Numbered from the stretch's first letter, positions 34,854-47,784 are shown. The stretch: 64,000 bases of DNA from Pomacea canaliculata (GCF_003073045.1 NC_037593.1:12532735-12596734), one strand, 5' to 3'. Program-made: numbers and translations. The notes: generated by a model not told the origin, from the sequence alone.

Positions 34854-37272
34854 CTGTGGAAGAAAAACATGTTATATGTACAACATGAAAAATTAAATGA
34901 AAGTTAGTTATAATAAAATGTGCCTGTGATAATGGCGCTACCAAAAATTGGTACCATGCTAACTTGTAATGTGCCACACCATTCATGGTACTTTATCCGT
35001 GGGACAATACACTGTTGTTGGAAGTGTGTGTGTGTGGGGGGGAATAGGTGTTTTACGCCGAACCAGCAACGAAGGCTATATCACGGCAAGGCATTCAGCC
35101 CTGAAAACACTTAAAAATAACGTGCCCGAGACGAGAGCTGAACCCAGGACAGCCAACCCTCAGTTTTGGGAAAGGCATTATAACCGTTACGCCACCGGAC
35201 CGCCCACTGTTGGAAAACGGCCGTCAAAAACCCCTATGTACCTGCATAATACAGCTTGTAGAATTCAATAAACAACTGGGCCTTATGAATATACTTTTTA
35301 AAAAGTGGATTCCGACAAATGCGGCTTTGATTTTTATTAAAATTCGAAAGCTGCCGATGGTTGGTTATTAACAGAAAAAGCCTTTGTTCAGAAGAGTGAA
35401 ACAACCAAATACACTCCAAGAAAAAGATGCAGTTTGGCTAAACGTGTGATGCAAATAGATGTAACAGTTTTCAGACTGCTACATATCTTTTGCTTATCCA
35501 GATCCACTTTGTCATGTTTAATAAATAATAAAGCTCTGTTATGTCAGATAATAATAATAAACATTAATTAATCGGGGACATTGCATTTGAAAATGTTTCC
35601 CCTTGTAAGCGAAAGAAGTCTATTCTTTTGTAATAAAAGGATCTTCATAAAGTGTTATTTTGACGGACATCTCACGTTTTCTTAAAGCAAGGTGATAACT
35701 GAAAGAAAAAGATTGCTACTGAGTACTGGGCTTACGGATTCTGTTGCATGGTTTCCGACAAGGTTACCTCCCTTAGCCCTTTCCACACGGATGTGGGTGA
35801 GAGTAGCGCCGCTTGACTTGGGATCAGAACGTCTGTGAGGTCAACTTTTATGTGAGAAATTGAGTGCAAGCGCTTCAATCCTCATCCCCGTATAAAACTT
35901 GTACTTTGCCTTAAGACCTTCCACATATAAAAAGCTGTGGTCATAAAGCTCACATCCCTTATAATACCACTTTTTGAGCCTTTACTACTTAAAAAGAACG
36001 CAATAACATTAATAACATAAACAGATTGAATCCACTCAAAATTTTGAATTGGATAAATTCGAAATTTCTTTTGACCAATTAAATATCATTTTCATGAATG
36101 CATACAAGATATCAATATAGTTCGGGACTTCTCACAAGTTTTATTTATTGGGCGAATATTTCTTAATATATTTCGTCCACATATTTTCCGATTATAATTT
36201 TCGTAAATTTCTGAGAACTGCTCCTGTCGGGGTACTGTACTTTCACTTTTTTAAAAACGCGTAACGGGTAAGCGAAGTGACTAACATTATTGTCTTTCTT
36301 GTTTGGAGAATGTTAATAATTTTGGGGGGCGTGATCCATAATCTGAATGGGATTCCAGCTAGTGGTGAAAGTGTAATCCGCTAAAGCTGAGCATAGATTT
36401 TCGAACTGTACTCAGCTTTACTATCAGTGTATAAGGCGTTGGCCCGTGCCCATCGCTGAGTAGCAATGTTCTCTGCAGTTCACTGGCCAGCTGAATAGTA
36501 CAGTTGTCGAGGAAGTGAAACAGAAAGTAACTTAATACAACAGACAGGTATTTTTCCAGAGGTAGCGCAGAATTTTAGAGCATGTAGCATCAACGAGAGA
36601 TTTTTTCCAATAAAGATCGATAGTTCTTGGGCGTTTACTCGTCGTCACAGACGTGACCTACTGGTAGTAACTATTCTCTAGCTAGGAAACACCAGTTGTA
36701 TTGACTGTTACCGTCCGGTAGCTTTCAGTGTTGTAAAATACTGTTTTGAAAAATGTGTAGAAAAGTTATCATTTATTGAGTGTAATTAAGGGGAAAAATC
36801 ACTTTATAAGATAGTTTTTAGAAAGTTTGTTAAGCGGTGTGTAATGGTCACCCTAGCATGCTAATAACTATGAGTGTATATAGTGCTTATGTTCTTTAAA
36901 GTGCGTGCATTCTGTTTAATGTAATATTATTTGATGAATAGCATATTCTTTAATATTTTGTTAATTGTTGTAAAACCCCTCAGGTCTATACATTGCATAT
37001 TGTATTTTGCAAGCATATCCAGATCAAACATTTGAATGTTTGTCTCTGTCATGGTGTGGAGAATGCCATTTAGTGTGGGTTTTCAATCTCAGATATGCTC
37101 ACCCTCCATTTTACCTGTGTGATGTATAGAACTTGTTTTGTGGTAAGGGTCTGCATACATGTGTGTGTGCATGCATATGCTCATGCATGCATGTGCACCT
37201 TCTGAATCTTTGAAGAAGGAGCAACTCATTCAACTTAATATTGCAGCTGATTTGGTGCCATAGTTTCGCAGC
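34854..37272. promoter_or_regulatory. Head-to-head promoter region, LRRC14-like and J-protein genes
   Basis: About 2.4 kb between the start of the minus-strand LRRC14-like gene and the plus-strand J-protein gene. Candidate non-coding first exons are seen: minus, ending at 35769 before GTAACC; plus, ending at 36547 before GTATTT. A plus acceptor (ttgcag) at 37241-37246 precedes the J-protein ATG. The stretch 35740-35900 is richer in CG dinucleotides than its surroundings. These exons are guesses from splice-like sequence only. The region also contains one antisense SINE. Confidence 0.35.
35034..35203 (-). mobile_element. tRNA-derived SINE, full length, antisense
   Basis: On the minus strand it starts ggcggtccggtggcgtaacg (A box) and continues with a B-box-like gggttcagctc, then the core gccgtgatatagcc and gctggttcggcgtaaaacac. 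The flanks share cactgttg...ggaa (about 35010-35022 and 35204-35213), an imperfect target-site duplication. It keeps the family core better than the other copies here. Confidence 0.8.
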
Positions 37273-40200
37273 ATGGCTGACCACATTCGTGAAAGAATGA
37301 GGTGTCTCGAAATCCTTGACCTTAATCCAACAGCAACAGAAGGTGAGTGCCATTCTTAGTTCTCTGTTATGAGTCAGTGTACTGCAGAGACAAATCCATG
37401 TTCTCTGGCCATTACCTATCAAAATATCACATAAATCAGGGGCAAAACTCTCATCCATTATAATCATGGCTGTTGAGTGCTTGATGTATATGACTCAATC
37501 CATATACCATCTGCACGAACATTCACATACAAATAATGGAACATGATAATTACATGTGTCTTTGCTGTCACATTTTTATTGACCAAGGTGTAAGTCTACT
37601 CATTTTCTTCCTCCTCCTTTTTTTCAAATCATTTATTTCCATGTTTTTCAAGCTTGTAAAGAGCATAAGATACATGTGTACACACACATGCATGCTTGTG
37701 CATGGGAAGGTAGGTAGCCAAATAGAGCACTGGCAACCAAGGTCAAAGATGTACTTTTTGATACCACGTGGTGCAGCAAACTCCCACCCAGTTGACCCAG
37801 ACATCCACAACTGCTCACTCAATCAAGCCCACAAAACTTGTTGCTCACAATCAGCTCTAGGCTGCTGCTGTATGGGGGAGTGCTCTAGTGGCTGAACATT
37901 TAGTGCCTGTCACCAATACAGTGATTAGCTGCACTGGGCTCAGATCTCATCTTCGGCACAATGTTCTTTCACTGCATGGGGCATATGTTTACAGGGCTGG
38001 CTGCTTTACCATGATATAGCCTTATTTGCTGGCTCAGCATAAAACACCAATTTTCCCCCTCTTGCTGTTCAGGGAGACATAGGGAGCTGTCCATTTGTAT
38101 GTAGATCAACACACACACATACACCACTTTCTTTTTTACATTTGTGCACAATAATAAGGGGATAAAATTTTATAAGAGACAATGAAAGTATTGACATGCC
38201 ATGTTTTGCATGTTCATAATAAGGCAGGAGTTTTTAAAAGTAAATTTGTTGTGTATTAACACTGCATTCTATTTTGAAAACATCCTCTAAATATTGCTTC
38301 TGAATAATACTGCTTACTTTCTTCTTTGACCTTACCAGATGACATGGTCATAGGAGGTAATAGGTTACATTTGCTCTTTAACCATCAAAAGTTGCCTCCC
38401 TGACAGTGAGCAAGCACCTTCCTGCTTGCTGGGTGCTTCACTGGTCAGGTGAACAACAGCCCCCAGACAGCTATGGTCATGTCATCTGGTACGTCTTGAA
38501 GAATGAGAATTCAGTTTCATTTTTCCTTTTAAGGAGGAATTTTTTTTTACATATTTTATTAGTTTTAAGTTATAGTTCATATTATTATTACTCATATCTT
38601 GATATAATTAACTGTTTTTAAAACTATTATTAAATAATTTGCAGTTTTATCTCAGAAGTGTTTTCATCCCTTGTAAATTGTTTATGATTATTTTCCATTC
38701 TTATTTCAGATGAGATTAAAAAGAAATACAAGACTTTGGCTTTGAAATACCACCCAGATAAGGTTAGTGTTACTAATGTTTGGTGAGTGCTTGATGAACA
38801 TCTTTCTTGCAAATGTGTTTTAACTGTATCTTTTTTCTTGCTCTTTTCTGTGGAATTCTTTTAGGAAAGATATGTTTTGTAAAAATGTGTGCCTATATAG
38901 TTGCTAACATTGCAAAGAACTGTATATTGTTAATTTTTCATAGATTACCTGCATTCTATATGTATTTATGCATTTTTTTTCAGAACAAAAGTGAAGATGC
39001 AACAGAGCAATTCCAAGAAATACAGTATGCATACAAGTACCTACAGGAAGGTCAGAAACTTGTACATTCTTGTGCACTCATAAGTAAGGCATGCATGCAC
39101 AAGCCTCCATACACACCCACACAACCAAAAAAGTGTCCCTCAAAACTGACCTACACATTATTTGAAGGCCAGATATAATAAAGGTACTTATTTCTTTGAT
39201 GTAAAGGACAGAAGCAGTTGGTAGTTGCAGTTCATCAGTTAATACATGTTTTCAAACTGGCAGCAGATGTGGAGTATATAAGTAGATGAGAAAGAGAATT
39301 TATCAGGTGACATTATAAACCCAGTCTGATACATCATAAGTCTGTGTTTTAAGAAATAACATTTTATAAGATATTGCTACAAGATGAAGCATTTTCATGC
39401 AGGTCCTGAAATTTTGGACCACCACAGTGAAGACGATGATGATGGTATTCCTGTAAGTAGACAGCATAAGCACAGCTATGATCAACCACTTAATGTTGGC
39501 GCAAGATCGGTTTAAGATATTAAGTGACAAACATTAAGTGCATCATACCTTTACAAAAAAATTATAGAAATAATTTTTTTAATGGACAGGAACATGAGCT
39601 AGCATGAATGTACAAGTAGCACACCTAATTAGTCATACTTGTTTGCAAATCTGTTGCCTCAGCATTGTTTGATTTTATCTTCCTTTATTTTTCGGTTTGC
39701 AGATCTTTTTTCTCATGCGACTCTTTCCTTGGTTGTTTCAAAGTAAGTCTTTGTAAAAATTGATACTACTACATGTATTTTGAAAACATCTTTGAATGTG
39801 GATCTTGTAGAGTAGAAAATTATATAACATTTCCATAAATGTGTGACATTTGGCTCCATCCATGTCTTCATTTGTTTCACTTCCTAGTGAAACATTTATT
39901 GGTAGTTGTCACAGTGGGTTAGCAGCTGAAATAGCCATGGTGAATACAAAACTCATGCCAGAGCTTTTAAGATGAATCTGCAGAAGTGGCAATATTTTCT
40001 AACAGGTATTATCAGTTGGTTTACTGTTTTCCAGGCTATGCTGGGAAGCGCCCAACCTATCCTCACTTTTTCATGTATGACGATTATGATACGTCTTCAG
40101 ATGAGGAGTATGATACACCAGATGACGAATACAAGTAAATGGCATGGACATTTTTAGCTGTATTTCACACACATTAATTGCCTCCTGACAAATGTATAGC

Positions 40201-42398
40201 AATGAAAGAACAAAATCACAAAATGTATTATTCGATAAAAAAGAGGTTGACTATGTTAGGAAGTAAAAATTTATTTTAGTGGGAAGCAGTTACCATCATT
40301 CATTTGAATGTAATACAAGAAAACAAAAACTATATTTCTTAAAGATCATGTGTAAATGTTTAAAAAATGCTCTGGTATGTCACTGATGGTTGTTTTTAAT
40401 TGTAGATTAATAGGTATAAATATTGAAACACATTGTACAAAATGTTCAATTGTGCTGATTTCACCCATATTGGATGAGTTAAAGTGTTTCAGCTAATAAT
40501 GACTTTATGAGAGACTAATTCTAAATTAAAAACTATAATTCTTTTCTTGTTCTGTCGGGCTGCTTGTGTTTTGGTTGGGTTTTTTTGTGTTCTCGTTTCT
40601 TTTACAACATTAGTACATGAAATTTGGTTTTGAAAGAAGCTTTATGGGTTTGTGATCTGTACCATCTCACAAATTTAGGGCAAGCAATTATAAACCAACA
40701 AGTGATGCTTCCTCAGCTCAGAAATCTACGAGTGCTAAAAGTCGGAAAAGTGAATCGAAACGGCAGAAAAAGAAGCGTGCCAAGCAGAAGAAGAGGGAGG
40801 AGAAAAGTGGTAAAGAGTGGTTTTCTGTGTGTGTTTTACTTTTCCTCTTCTGTATTGTGATCTGTTGCAGTTCCTGTTTTAACATTATTGACAGGTAAGT
40901 TAGGGTAGGGTTGTGTCTTCCTCATTCCTATGAGAACCACAAACTCTGTGGTGAAGCATATGTCAGCTGCTAATTATATATAACAGAGTGGGTTATAAGC
41001 CAGAATTTCTGTCTCAGTAGTCGAACTGACAACTGGAAGAGTGGCTTGTGACACTTCGGTATCCTTTAATTGCTTTGGTGCTTTTAAATTTTTTTTTTAA
41101 GAGTATCTAAGGAAAGTGGATTTAACCACAAGGTTTTTTTTTTCTTTTTGGAGGGTGTGGGGGGTGATAGTAAGGAACACATTCTTTTTTGGCTTAATAA
41201 CTTCACCATTCCTGTTAAATGTGTCTGCTTAATTTCAGCTGCTGCAAAAACACAAAAGGAAAAAGTACAAACTTCATCAGACTCTAGCTGCAGAGAAAAT
41301 CCCATCACAGCAGCAGCACAGACAGATCAAGCAAAAGATGACAACTCTGAAAAGCCAGATGCGGGAAGACAGGGCTGTCTGGCATCAAACAAAGACAATC
41401 CAGTATCTGCAGATTCCGCAGCTAGTGAGGTGCTACAAGCAGAAGAGGCCAAGAGTGGACAACCTTCTATTGTTCGTGATAATAGCCAGGTAAAGTCTTC
41501 CTTGCATTGAAGGTTTAAGGGTGCAGGTCTCACTGATATAACTGGGGTGTTAAGTGTTGTTACAGTGAAATGACTAAGATTTAGTTACATAGTTACATAG
41601 CTCATTTTGGTGAAATATGGTTTAAATATGATCAGGTCTTAATTTGCTCCGATAAGTTGTATGTGATAGGACAGTTCTTAAATATTTCAATCATGTCAGT
41701 GAGCAGTGTTGAGTCAGACACTAAGATGTGGCAGTGAGCAGGTGAAAAATTTAGATCCCTTGTTTTCCCTAAAAAAAACTTGAAATTTTCATAGAAATGT
41801 GGTTGAACTTATCAAAACTGGTTTGTATTGCACAATGTGTCACATGGGTAAAGCTTTATGTGTTGTGTAATGGATAATGTGTCATGTGATGAGTGGGTCT
41901 TGATGGGTATTAGTGTTTGATACAGATAACTCAAGTGTTATATATTGTACAACTGTTGTTTAAAGTGATGGATAAGGCTTTCTGTATTACAGGGTAATTG
42001 CAGTTTTGTTTGTTTCACTTGATGATGAGACTACCATTCAGAAAATTTCAATCTCAGTAGTATGACAAGTTTGTGTATGTCAATTTGTATATTACAGTGA
42101 AGTTTCTAGTTTACCTTTATGCGTAGCTGCCTGGTGACTGAGCTTTGTAATGTGCACGCCATGGTTAAGTGAATGCTCACACATATCTGTTTAGAACAGA
42201 GACCTGTGATACATTTATAAATGACAGATATATTATTTCACTTCAGGCGTATAAGAGGAGGAAAAAGCTTTTAATTCAGTTCTGCCAATAGCAGAAGACC
42301 CTAGGCTTTTTGTGCCTCTGACCAACAACTGGACTTGCAATTTTTTTTATATTTTAGGTTTGTTTTCTTTGGGTTTTGTTTTTTGTTTTTTGGTTGTT

Positions 42399-42429
<31 letters not shown>

Positions 42430-45400
42430 GGTCAAAATCTATCAACCATTCTAGGGAATGAGAAGGTGCATTCAAAAGCAGAAATAAGTTCTTTACAGTG
42501 TTTCCTACCTTGAAATTTATTTCTTATATGATATTACGATCAAGTCAGTGTGCAAAAGAAAATAAACTGCAAGTGAAAATTATCCACTGCACAAACTAGT
42601 CACACAACTGAGAATGAAATAGCAAAGGTGAGCCTACTGCACACGTGTGCTGAATGACCTCCTGTCGTCTCAGGCTGATACAAATGCCGAGGTGTCAAAG
42701 TCCAGCACCAAAAATACCGGTGCTGGTCAGCCTCAGCCATTACAGCCACCACGCCTGCCACCAAAGAAGTCCAAACAGCAGATCAGAGAGGAGCAGAGAA
42801 AACGGGAGGAGGTTAGCAAATGTACAAGTACCTTTTTTTGCTTCCATGCCATATCCCTTACCCCTCACCTGTTTCCTCCCTTGCTCACATAATAAACAGA
42901 ATCAGTTCTTTCAAAAGGAAACCATTGTCTTTCAGTTTGTTCTGCTGTCTTGTTTATCATGGCTTCATCTACTTTTGCTGTAGCTCATCACTGGCAAGGT
43001 GTCTGCATGGGGTTATTACTTTGTTTCAAAATTAAAACTGCTGTGTGTTGATGTTGTGCCACACTGTAACTCTATAATAGTTGTGTTGCTTCATCTTGGC
43101 TTCTTGGGATTTTAACCTCCTTGGCATTAACCCTGAATGTTACCTGGGCTAAGAATTTTATGTGAAAATAGCTGAACATGTCAGGATGGCCTCATTAGAC
43201 CCTATATGCAGCATTAAGCCCAATTATCATTCAGAATCCACTCTTTACATAAAATTGCAAGCCAAGGTGACAGTCACAATTAGTGTCAAAGAGTTACTAA
43301 CAAAAGTGTAATGTGTGTAGTCTGCCTATGGACATCACATGTGCATGTCACAAAAGCAAAGTTTTGAAAATTACTGTTGTTCCCTGTGCACCACTGGTTG
43401 GGATGTTATGCTTAAAGGAGACAGACAACAGTGCAGCACTAGCTTTTAAAACAGTGTAGATGGTGTGAGTGTGTAGTTAGATGTTTAAAGTTGATATTGT
43501 CCACTGCCCTTGTGACATGCTACACTGCGACATGATGAAACCCATGCTGATTCTGTTCTTTGTAATTTTTTGACAGGGAATTTTATATGGTTGGCTGCAG
43601 TCTGCATGTGGACATGAATATGTGACCATGCTTACACTAAATACCCAGTCCTCCTTTTTAAGGCTGACCAACAGTTACCTCATTTGTTGTCAAACTAGTC
43701 AACTAATTAACTAAATGATAGCTCCCTGCTGCAGTGGTATAAGTTCTCTAAAGGCATTGGGGCAGTGATAGCTTGAACTGGCGGAGTCCAGTGATGTAGG
43801 ATAGAGGTTGTTGTCGAGCATTCAGTTCTGGCTGATTCTGTTGATGACAGTTTTGTATGTAAGATGAGGTAGTCGATGAAGATTAACAGACGAACAGGAA
43901 CTATAGTATGAATAAAGAACACAGAACAGGGACTGGAAAACAGGATTTGGAATAAGGGTATTATGGGGTATGTAGTATAGACCTAGATGCTGATTTAACC
44001 AGAGGCCTATCTTGGTAGGTCACCTTGATTCACTCTTGATTGACTACCCTACAGTAACACAGTAAATTCCTCCCATTCTTCATTATTGCTGCATTCAGAG
44101 ATCCCTCTGAATGCTGGTGTTTTCTTGGGGAGCTTCTGCTGACCTGTTCTAAACTACCTCTCTCTATGTGCCAGTGAATCAGAATGATTATCAGCCTTGT
44201 AGCTATCCATATCACCATAGTGACATTAACATGCTGACCAATAACCTACATTAATTGCTTTGTTGAATATTTCATTTAGTCATAACACCTATCATGGAGA
44301 TTTAAGATTTTATTATCTGAAGCCTCTTAAATACCTTTGCATGTCATGGCATAATGCAATATGTGGTAGGCTGCATCATAGTCACATGACTTTCACAATA
44401 CTACAGCTCTAATTCAATAAAAATAACTCGGGGTTTAAGTTCAGTGACTGGCTTTTAGTTAGCAGCAGTAGTAGTGATAGATACCAATGCATCAGAACAT
44501 GCACCTTCTGTAAATTACTTTTGACTGTTGTCACTTCTAAAATCTGGATTATCTGTGGTTTGTTCTGTAGGGGTGAACTGCAAGTTCATAGAGGCTTTAG
44601 TCATGAGGTTTGTTACAAAAGTCCAATTTATTGCAGACCTAGTCTTCTATTTGCTTGTCAGCTCCATCATTGTCATGATGTAACTTGAGGTTGACCAGAT
44701 GTCTGCTGAGCTCACTCCAAATTTAGCTAAATGGTTCCAGTCTCATACATCCTTTTTCTTTTCTTATAATTTATATCTTGCCATGGTATCATCATCATGT
44801 AACTTTCATCTGCCTCATAGGAAGCCATCAAGATTCGGAAAGAGCTGGAAGAGAATCTTCGTCTGGAGCAAGAACGCAAAGCCAGGAAACAGGCAGCTCG
44901 CGAGGAGAAGGAGCGCCTTGAGGCCGAACGCCGAAAGCAGCAGGAGGAGGAAGAGATTGCAGCAGAAGCGCAGCGTTTGAAACTGGAAGAAAAGGTAGCA
45001 GCTGTGACAGGCAAAAATGTGTATCTGAGAAAAGCAAATGTACAGCTAGCATGATATTGTGAACCAGAGCAGACAGTCTAGTTTTTCTTTTGGGCTCATA
45101 CATGCATATCATATCCAGATCAAATGATTTTCAGAAACATGCAGAAGAGAAAGCCAGGAAGCAAAAGGAGGAAGAAGAGGAGAAGGAAAGACAGCGCCTC
45201 CTGGCGGAGCTGGACACCAACATGTTCATGGATTCTTCTGGAGATTTTCTGACAAGGGATTCAGAAGGAGTGGGCAACATCAAGAAAAGGACAGTTGTTT
45301 ACACCAGTCCAGAGTATGACAGTCAGTGTGAACAAAGGAGCGAAAGGTAGCCATATTTTCTTATATATTACGCTGTTTTTATCAGTGTAAATTTTCAGCA

Positions 45401-47223
45401 CGAGTGTTAAATGAATTTTTTTTTTAATATAAATTTTTCTGCCATCTTCCATGACACAAGAAGTGTCTGAAGTGAACGTAGAATATGATGACTTAATGAA
45501 CTCTGTAAATAATAGTAATGAGGATGCTTGTATAGCGTAGAATCCCAGCATATAGCCAGGCTGTCCACACTTCACACTGCTAGGCCAAGAATATGAAATA
45601 CAATTGATTCTGTCACCAAAAAGATATTGTCAGGCATACATTCGCACACACAGAGAGAAAGTGTGTGTGTGTATATTTGGAAGTTGTCATTTTTAAAGTT
45701 GCTTTTAATTCTTTACCTTTTGCTATCCCTCATCTCAATATAGCCTCCAATACAAAAACAGCATTAACCACCAGCAACCAAACATCTTTTTACTATGCTG
45801 TTATTTGTTTTTTTTTGCCATTTTTTTTAGACCAGTCTTTACTGGACCGCCATCCCACAATCAGCCTTTCGGACAGTCATCTTTCAATCAGCCTTTCAGA
45901 GCTTTCAGAGGTGGCAGAGACTTTAGGTTCCCAAGAGGTGGTCCAAACAGAGGTTTCCAATTCAGACCAACCTTTCAGACAGGAAACTACCCAACCAAAA
46001 TGGAACCTAGCTCCCAGACCTGGGAGGAGCAAATGCAAATGAGTGAGCGGTGGGAGGAGCAACATCGGGCTGGGAAGAGTTCACAACCTGACAATGACCA
46101 AAAAAGTCATTCTGATAACCATGAATTGTTCAGTGCTGCCTCTGCCAGGGGCCCACCAGAGAGCCCTCAGCAGACCTTCCACAAACAAACAGATGCTTCC
46201 ATGCAAGATTACAGGAGAGTGAACCAGCTCACAGACCCAGTGCCATTCAGACTTAATGATCCCAACGTACCTCAGCCAACCTTTGGTGGGGGCTTGAGTG
46301 GCCCTCCTGGCAAACATGGTGGTGTTCCTGGTGCACAAGCATCAATCAATGCAGGTTCCATGCAGCAAGCCGGTGCAGTCAACCAACCTAATGGTCCTCA
46401 CTCTGCTGGCAAAGTTGTTCACAATGGCTTTGCTTCAGACAGTCTCAGGGGAAGAGGCAGAGAAAATGTAGGTCTTAATGACACCCAGAAAAATAATTTG
46501 CTCCATGGAGGAGATGACAGGATGCATATGGAAGGGAAACACAATAACCCCACCAGACCAACAACAGGAGATGTGAAAGCTTCATTGCCAGAAAAGAGAG
46601 ACCATGGTATTTTCAATGGCAGCAGACTTGAGAAAGTTGTGGAGAGATCCTCTAGCATCAGCAGTGATGGATCTGACTTTCACCAGCTGCCCTCCAAGCC
46701 TCATTTTTCAGCAGGAATGCGTCCTCCTCTAAACCGCCCTGCCGTGCACTCAGCTGTTAGTGGTACGCCACCTCTGCTGCCCTTCCCCACTCCTGGATTG
46801 CCCCCTGGCTTTAATCAGCAGAATTTACCAGGATTTTCACCTTTCGTGCATCAACCAATCTTCACTCAGAGGCCAGTAACACCTCAGCCTTTTGTATCAC
46901 AACCTGCTGTCTCTCAGCGTGCACCTAGTTCCAGTCAAACAATACTTGCAGCCCCATCTTTTGTGCACATGTCACATATTGGGGGGCCTCCCTTTCAGCC
47001 AGGGCCACCAGGCCCACAGTTTGTGTCTCCCTCCCAACAGGCTTCTTCACAGTGGACCGTGCATCGGCCAGCACAAGGCCAGATGCCTCAGCGTGGGAGT
47101 GTGCCTCCATTTGACAGTAGGCCTCAACCTGCTACTAGTTTACACCAGGCCTACAAAGGCAGTGGAGGCAATGGTAGTGACGTTTTCAGCAGCAGCCATG
47201 GGCTTGATGACATAGACGACTGA
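37273..47223 (+). CDS. J-domain (DnaJ/Hsp40) protein with coiled coil and long disordered tail
   Basis: Twelve exons: 37273-37342, 38710-38762, 38984-39050, 39403-39452, 39703-39742, 40035-40134, 40679-40809, 41239-41489, 42674-42811, 44821-44994, 45135-45346, 45831-47223. Phases agree; 892 residues. The J domain is about residues 9-63 with the essential H-P-D at 38-40 (Y-H-P-D-K), so it should stimulate an Hsp70 ATPase. Then come an acidic stretch, a short aromatic amphipathic segment (about 79-93, I-P-I-F-F-L-M-R-L-F-P-W-L-F-Q), a basic Lys-rich part (135-170), a Glu/Lys/Arg coiled coil (290-385), an R-G-G/F-rich block (about 440-470) and a Pro/Gln/Phe-rich low-complexity tail ending D-D-I-D-D. 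There is no cysteine-rich zinc module and no type-II C-terminal domain, so it is a type C-like J-protein. No named DNAJC subfamily could be assigned. The exon 6 donor overlaps an in-frame TAA at 40136-40138, so retention of that intron would give a short protein. Confidence 0.85.
37874..38058 (+). mobile_element. tRNA-derived SINE in J-protein intron 1
   Basis: A head with gctctagtggctgaacattt (A-box region) and actgggctcagatctc (B-box region), then the family core taccatgatatagcc and gctggctcagcataaaacacc. The head resembles that of the 12841 copy (both contain a cctgtcaccaata segment). A clear target-site duplication was not found. Confidence 0.72.
42401..42429. repeat. Poly(T) tract (29 T) in J-protein intron 8
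   Basis: 29 uninterrupted T following a TG/T-rich run. It lies about 240 bases before exon 9 and could be the antisense tail of a retroposed copy or a simple-sequence expansion. Confidence 0.85.
43685..44231 (+). mobile_element. Solo-LTR-like segment (candidate)
   Basis: The 547-bp block starts TGTTGTCA and ends CATTAACA, a TG...CA boundary with short imperfect inverted ends. It contains an AATAAA at 43911-43916, as expected in the R region of an LTR. It sits in J-protein intron 9 and its texture differs from the surroundings. The immediate flanks (tcatt and tgctg) do not form a target-site duplication, so the boundary may be wrong. No gag-pol remains were seen. Confidence 0.28.
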
Positions 47224-47771
47224 GACTTGCTGAAGAGATCCGACTTTGCAAAGACATACAGCTTATGATTTGTGGGTGTGATTTGCAGCAGAAAGTGTAC
47301 TTGTGTGACAGAGATGTCAGAGTGAGACATAAATGAAGGTGAGTGTGTGTGTTTTTCACACATGCACAAGAGAGAGAGAGTGTGTGTGTGAACTTCCATG
47401 CATGAGTGTCCATGTACCAACAGTCTCAGTATTTGAGTTAATTTTTTTGTTTTTTAGACTTTCGGCATCAGTCATGGCATTTTTAAGTAGAAGCTCTGAA
47501 AAAGCAGGAGCCATTATGCTCAGACTGCATTGCAGTGTGAATCTGTAATCTGGTTGTGTTTTATTTTTTTTTTTTGCTGTTGTTGGGTTAGCTGTCTCAA
47601 CTCATTAGGGTCTTTGACACAGACTGTGATCTCATTCTTTAAAAAAAAAAAAAGGAAGAGAAGCCCTCTTCTTTTAAAAAAAAAGACAGCTGATTATCAT
47701 TAGCACCATAAAGTCTAACCATGTTCTTGTTTGGTTACTTTTGGCTGACATAACTTTTAATGGCTTAATTT
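47224..47771 (+). other. Start of the J-protein 3' UTR
   Basis: Directly after the TGA at 47221-47223. It is TG/AG-rich (47340-47390) with A-rich runs near 47641 and 47676. No coding sequence was seen. The UTR probably continues past the RTE insertion, because convincing polyadenylation signals appear only at 49482-49487 and 51741-51746. Confidence 0.4.
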
Positions 47772-47784
47772 GCCTGTGGCTATT

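Noticed and set aside
37111..37467. 118-codon minus frame resembling a LINE C-terminus
   Set aside because: It overlaps J-protein exon 1, whose J-domain sequence and GTGAGT donor are convincing; the apparent similarity is only a few residues.
45877..47215. Overlapping frames in J-protein exon 12 (for example 46892-47215 plus, 46081-46338 minus)
   Set aside because: They arise from the biased composition of the low-complexity tail; only the 45831-47223 frame joins exon 11 in phase.
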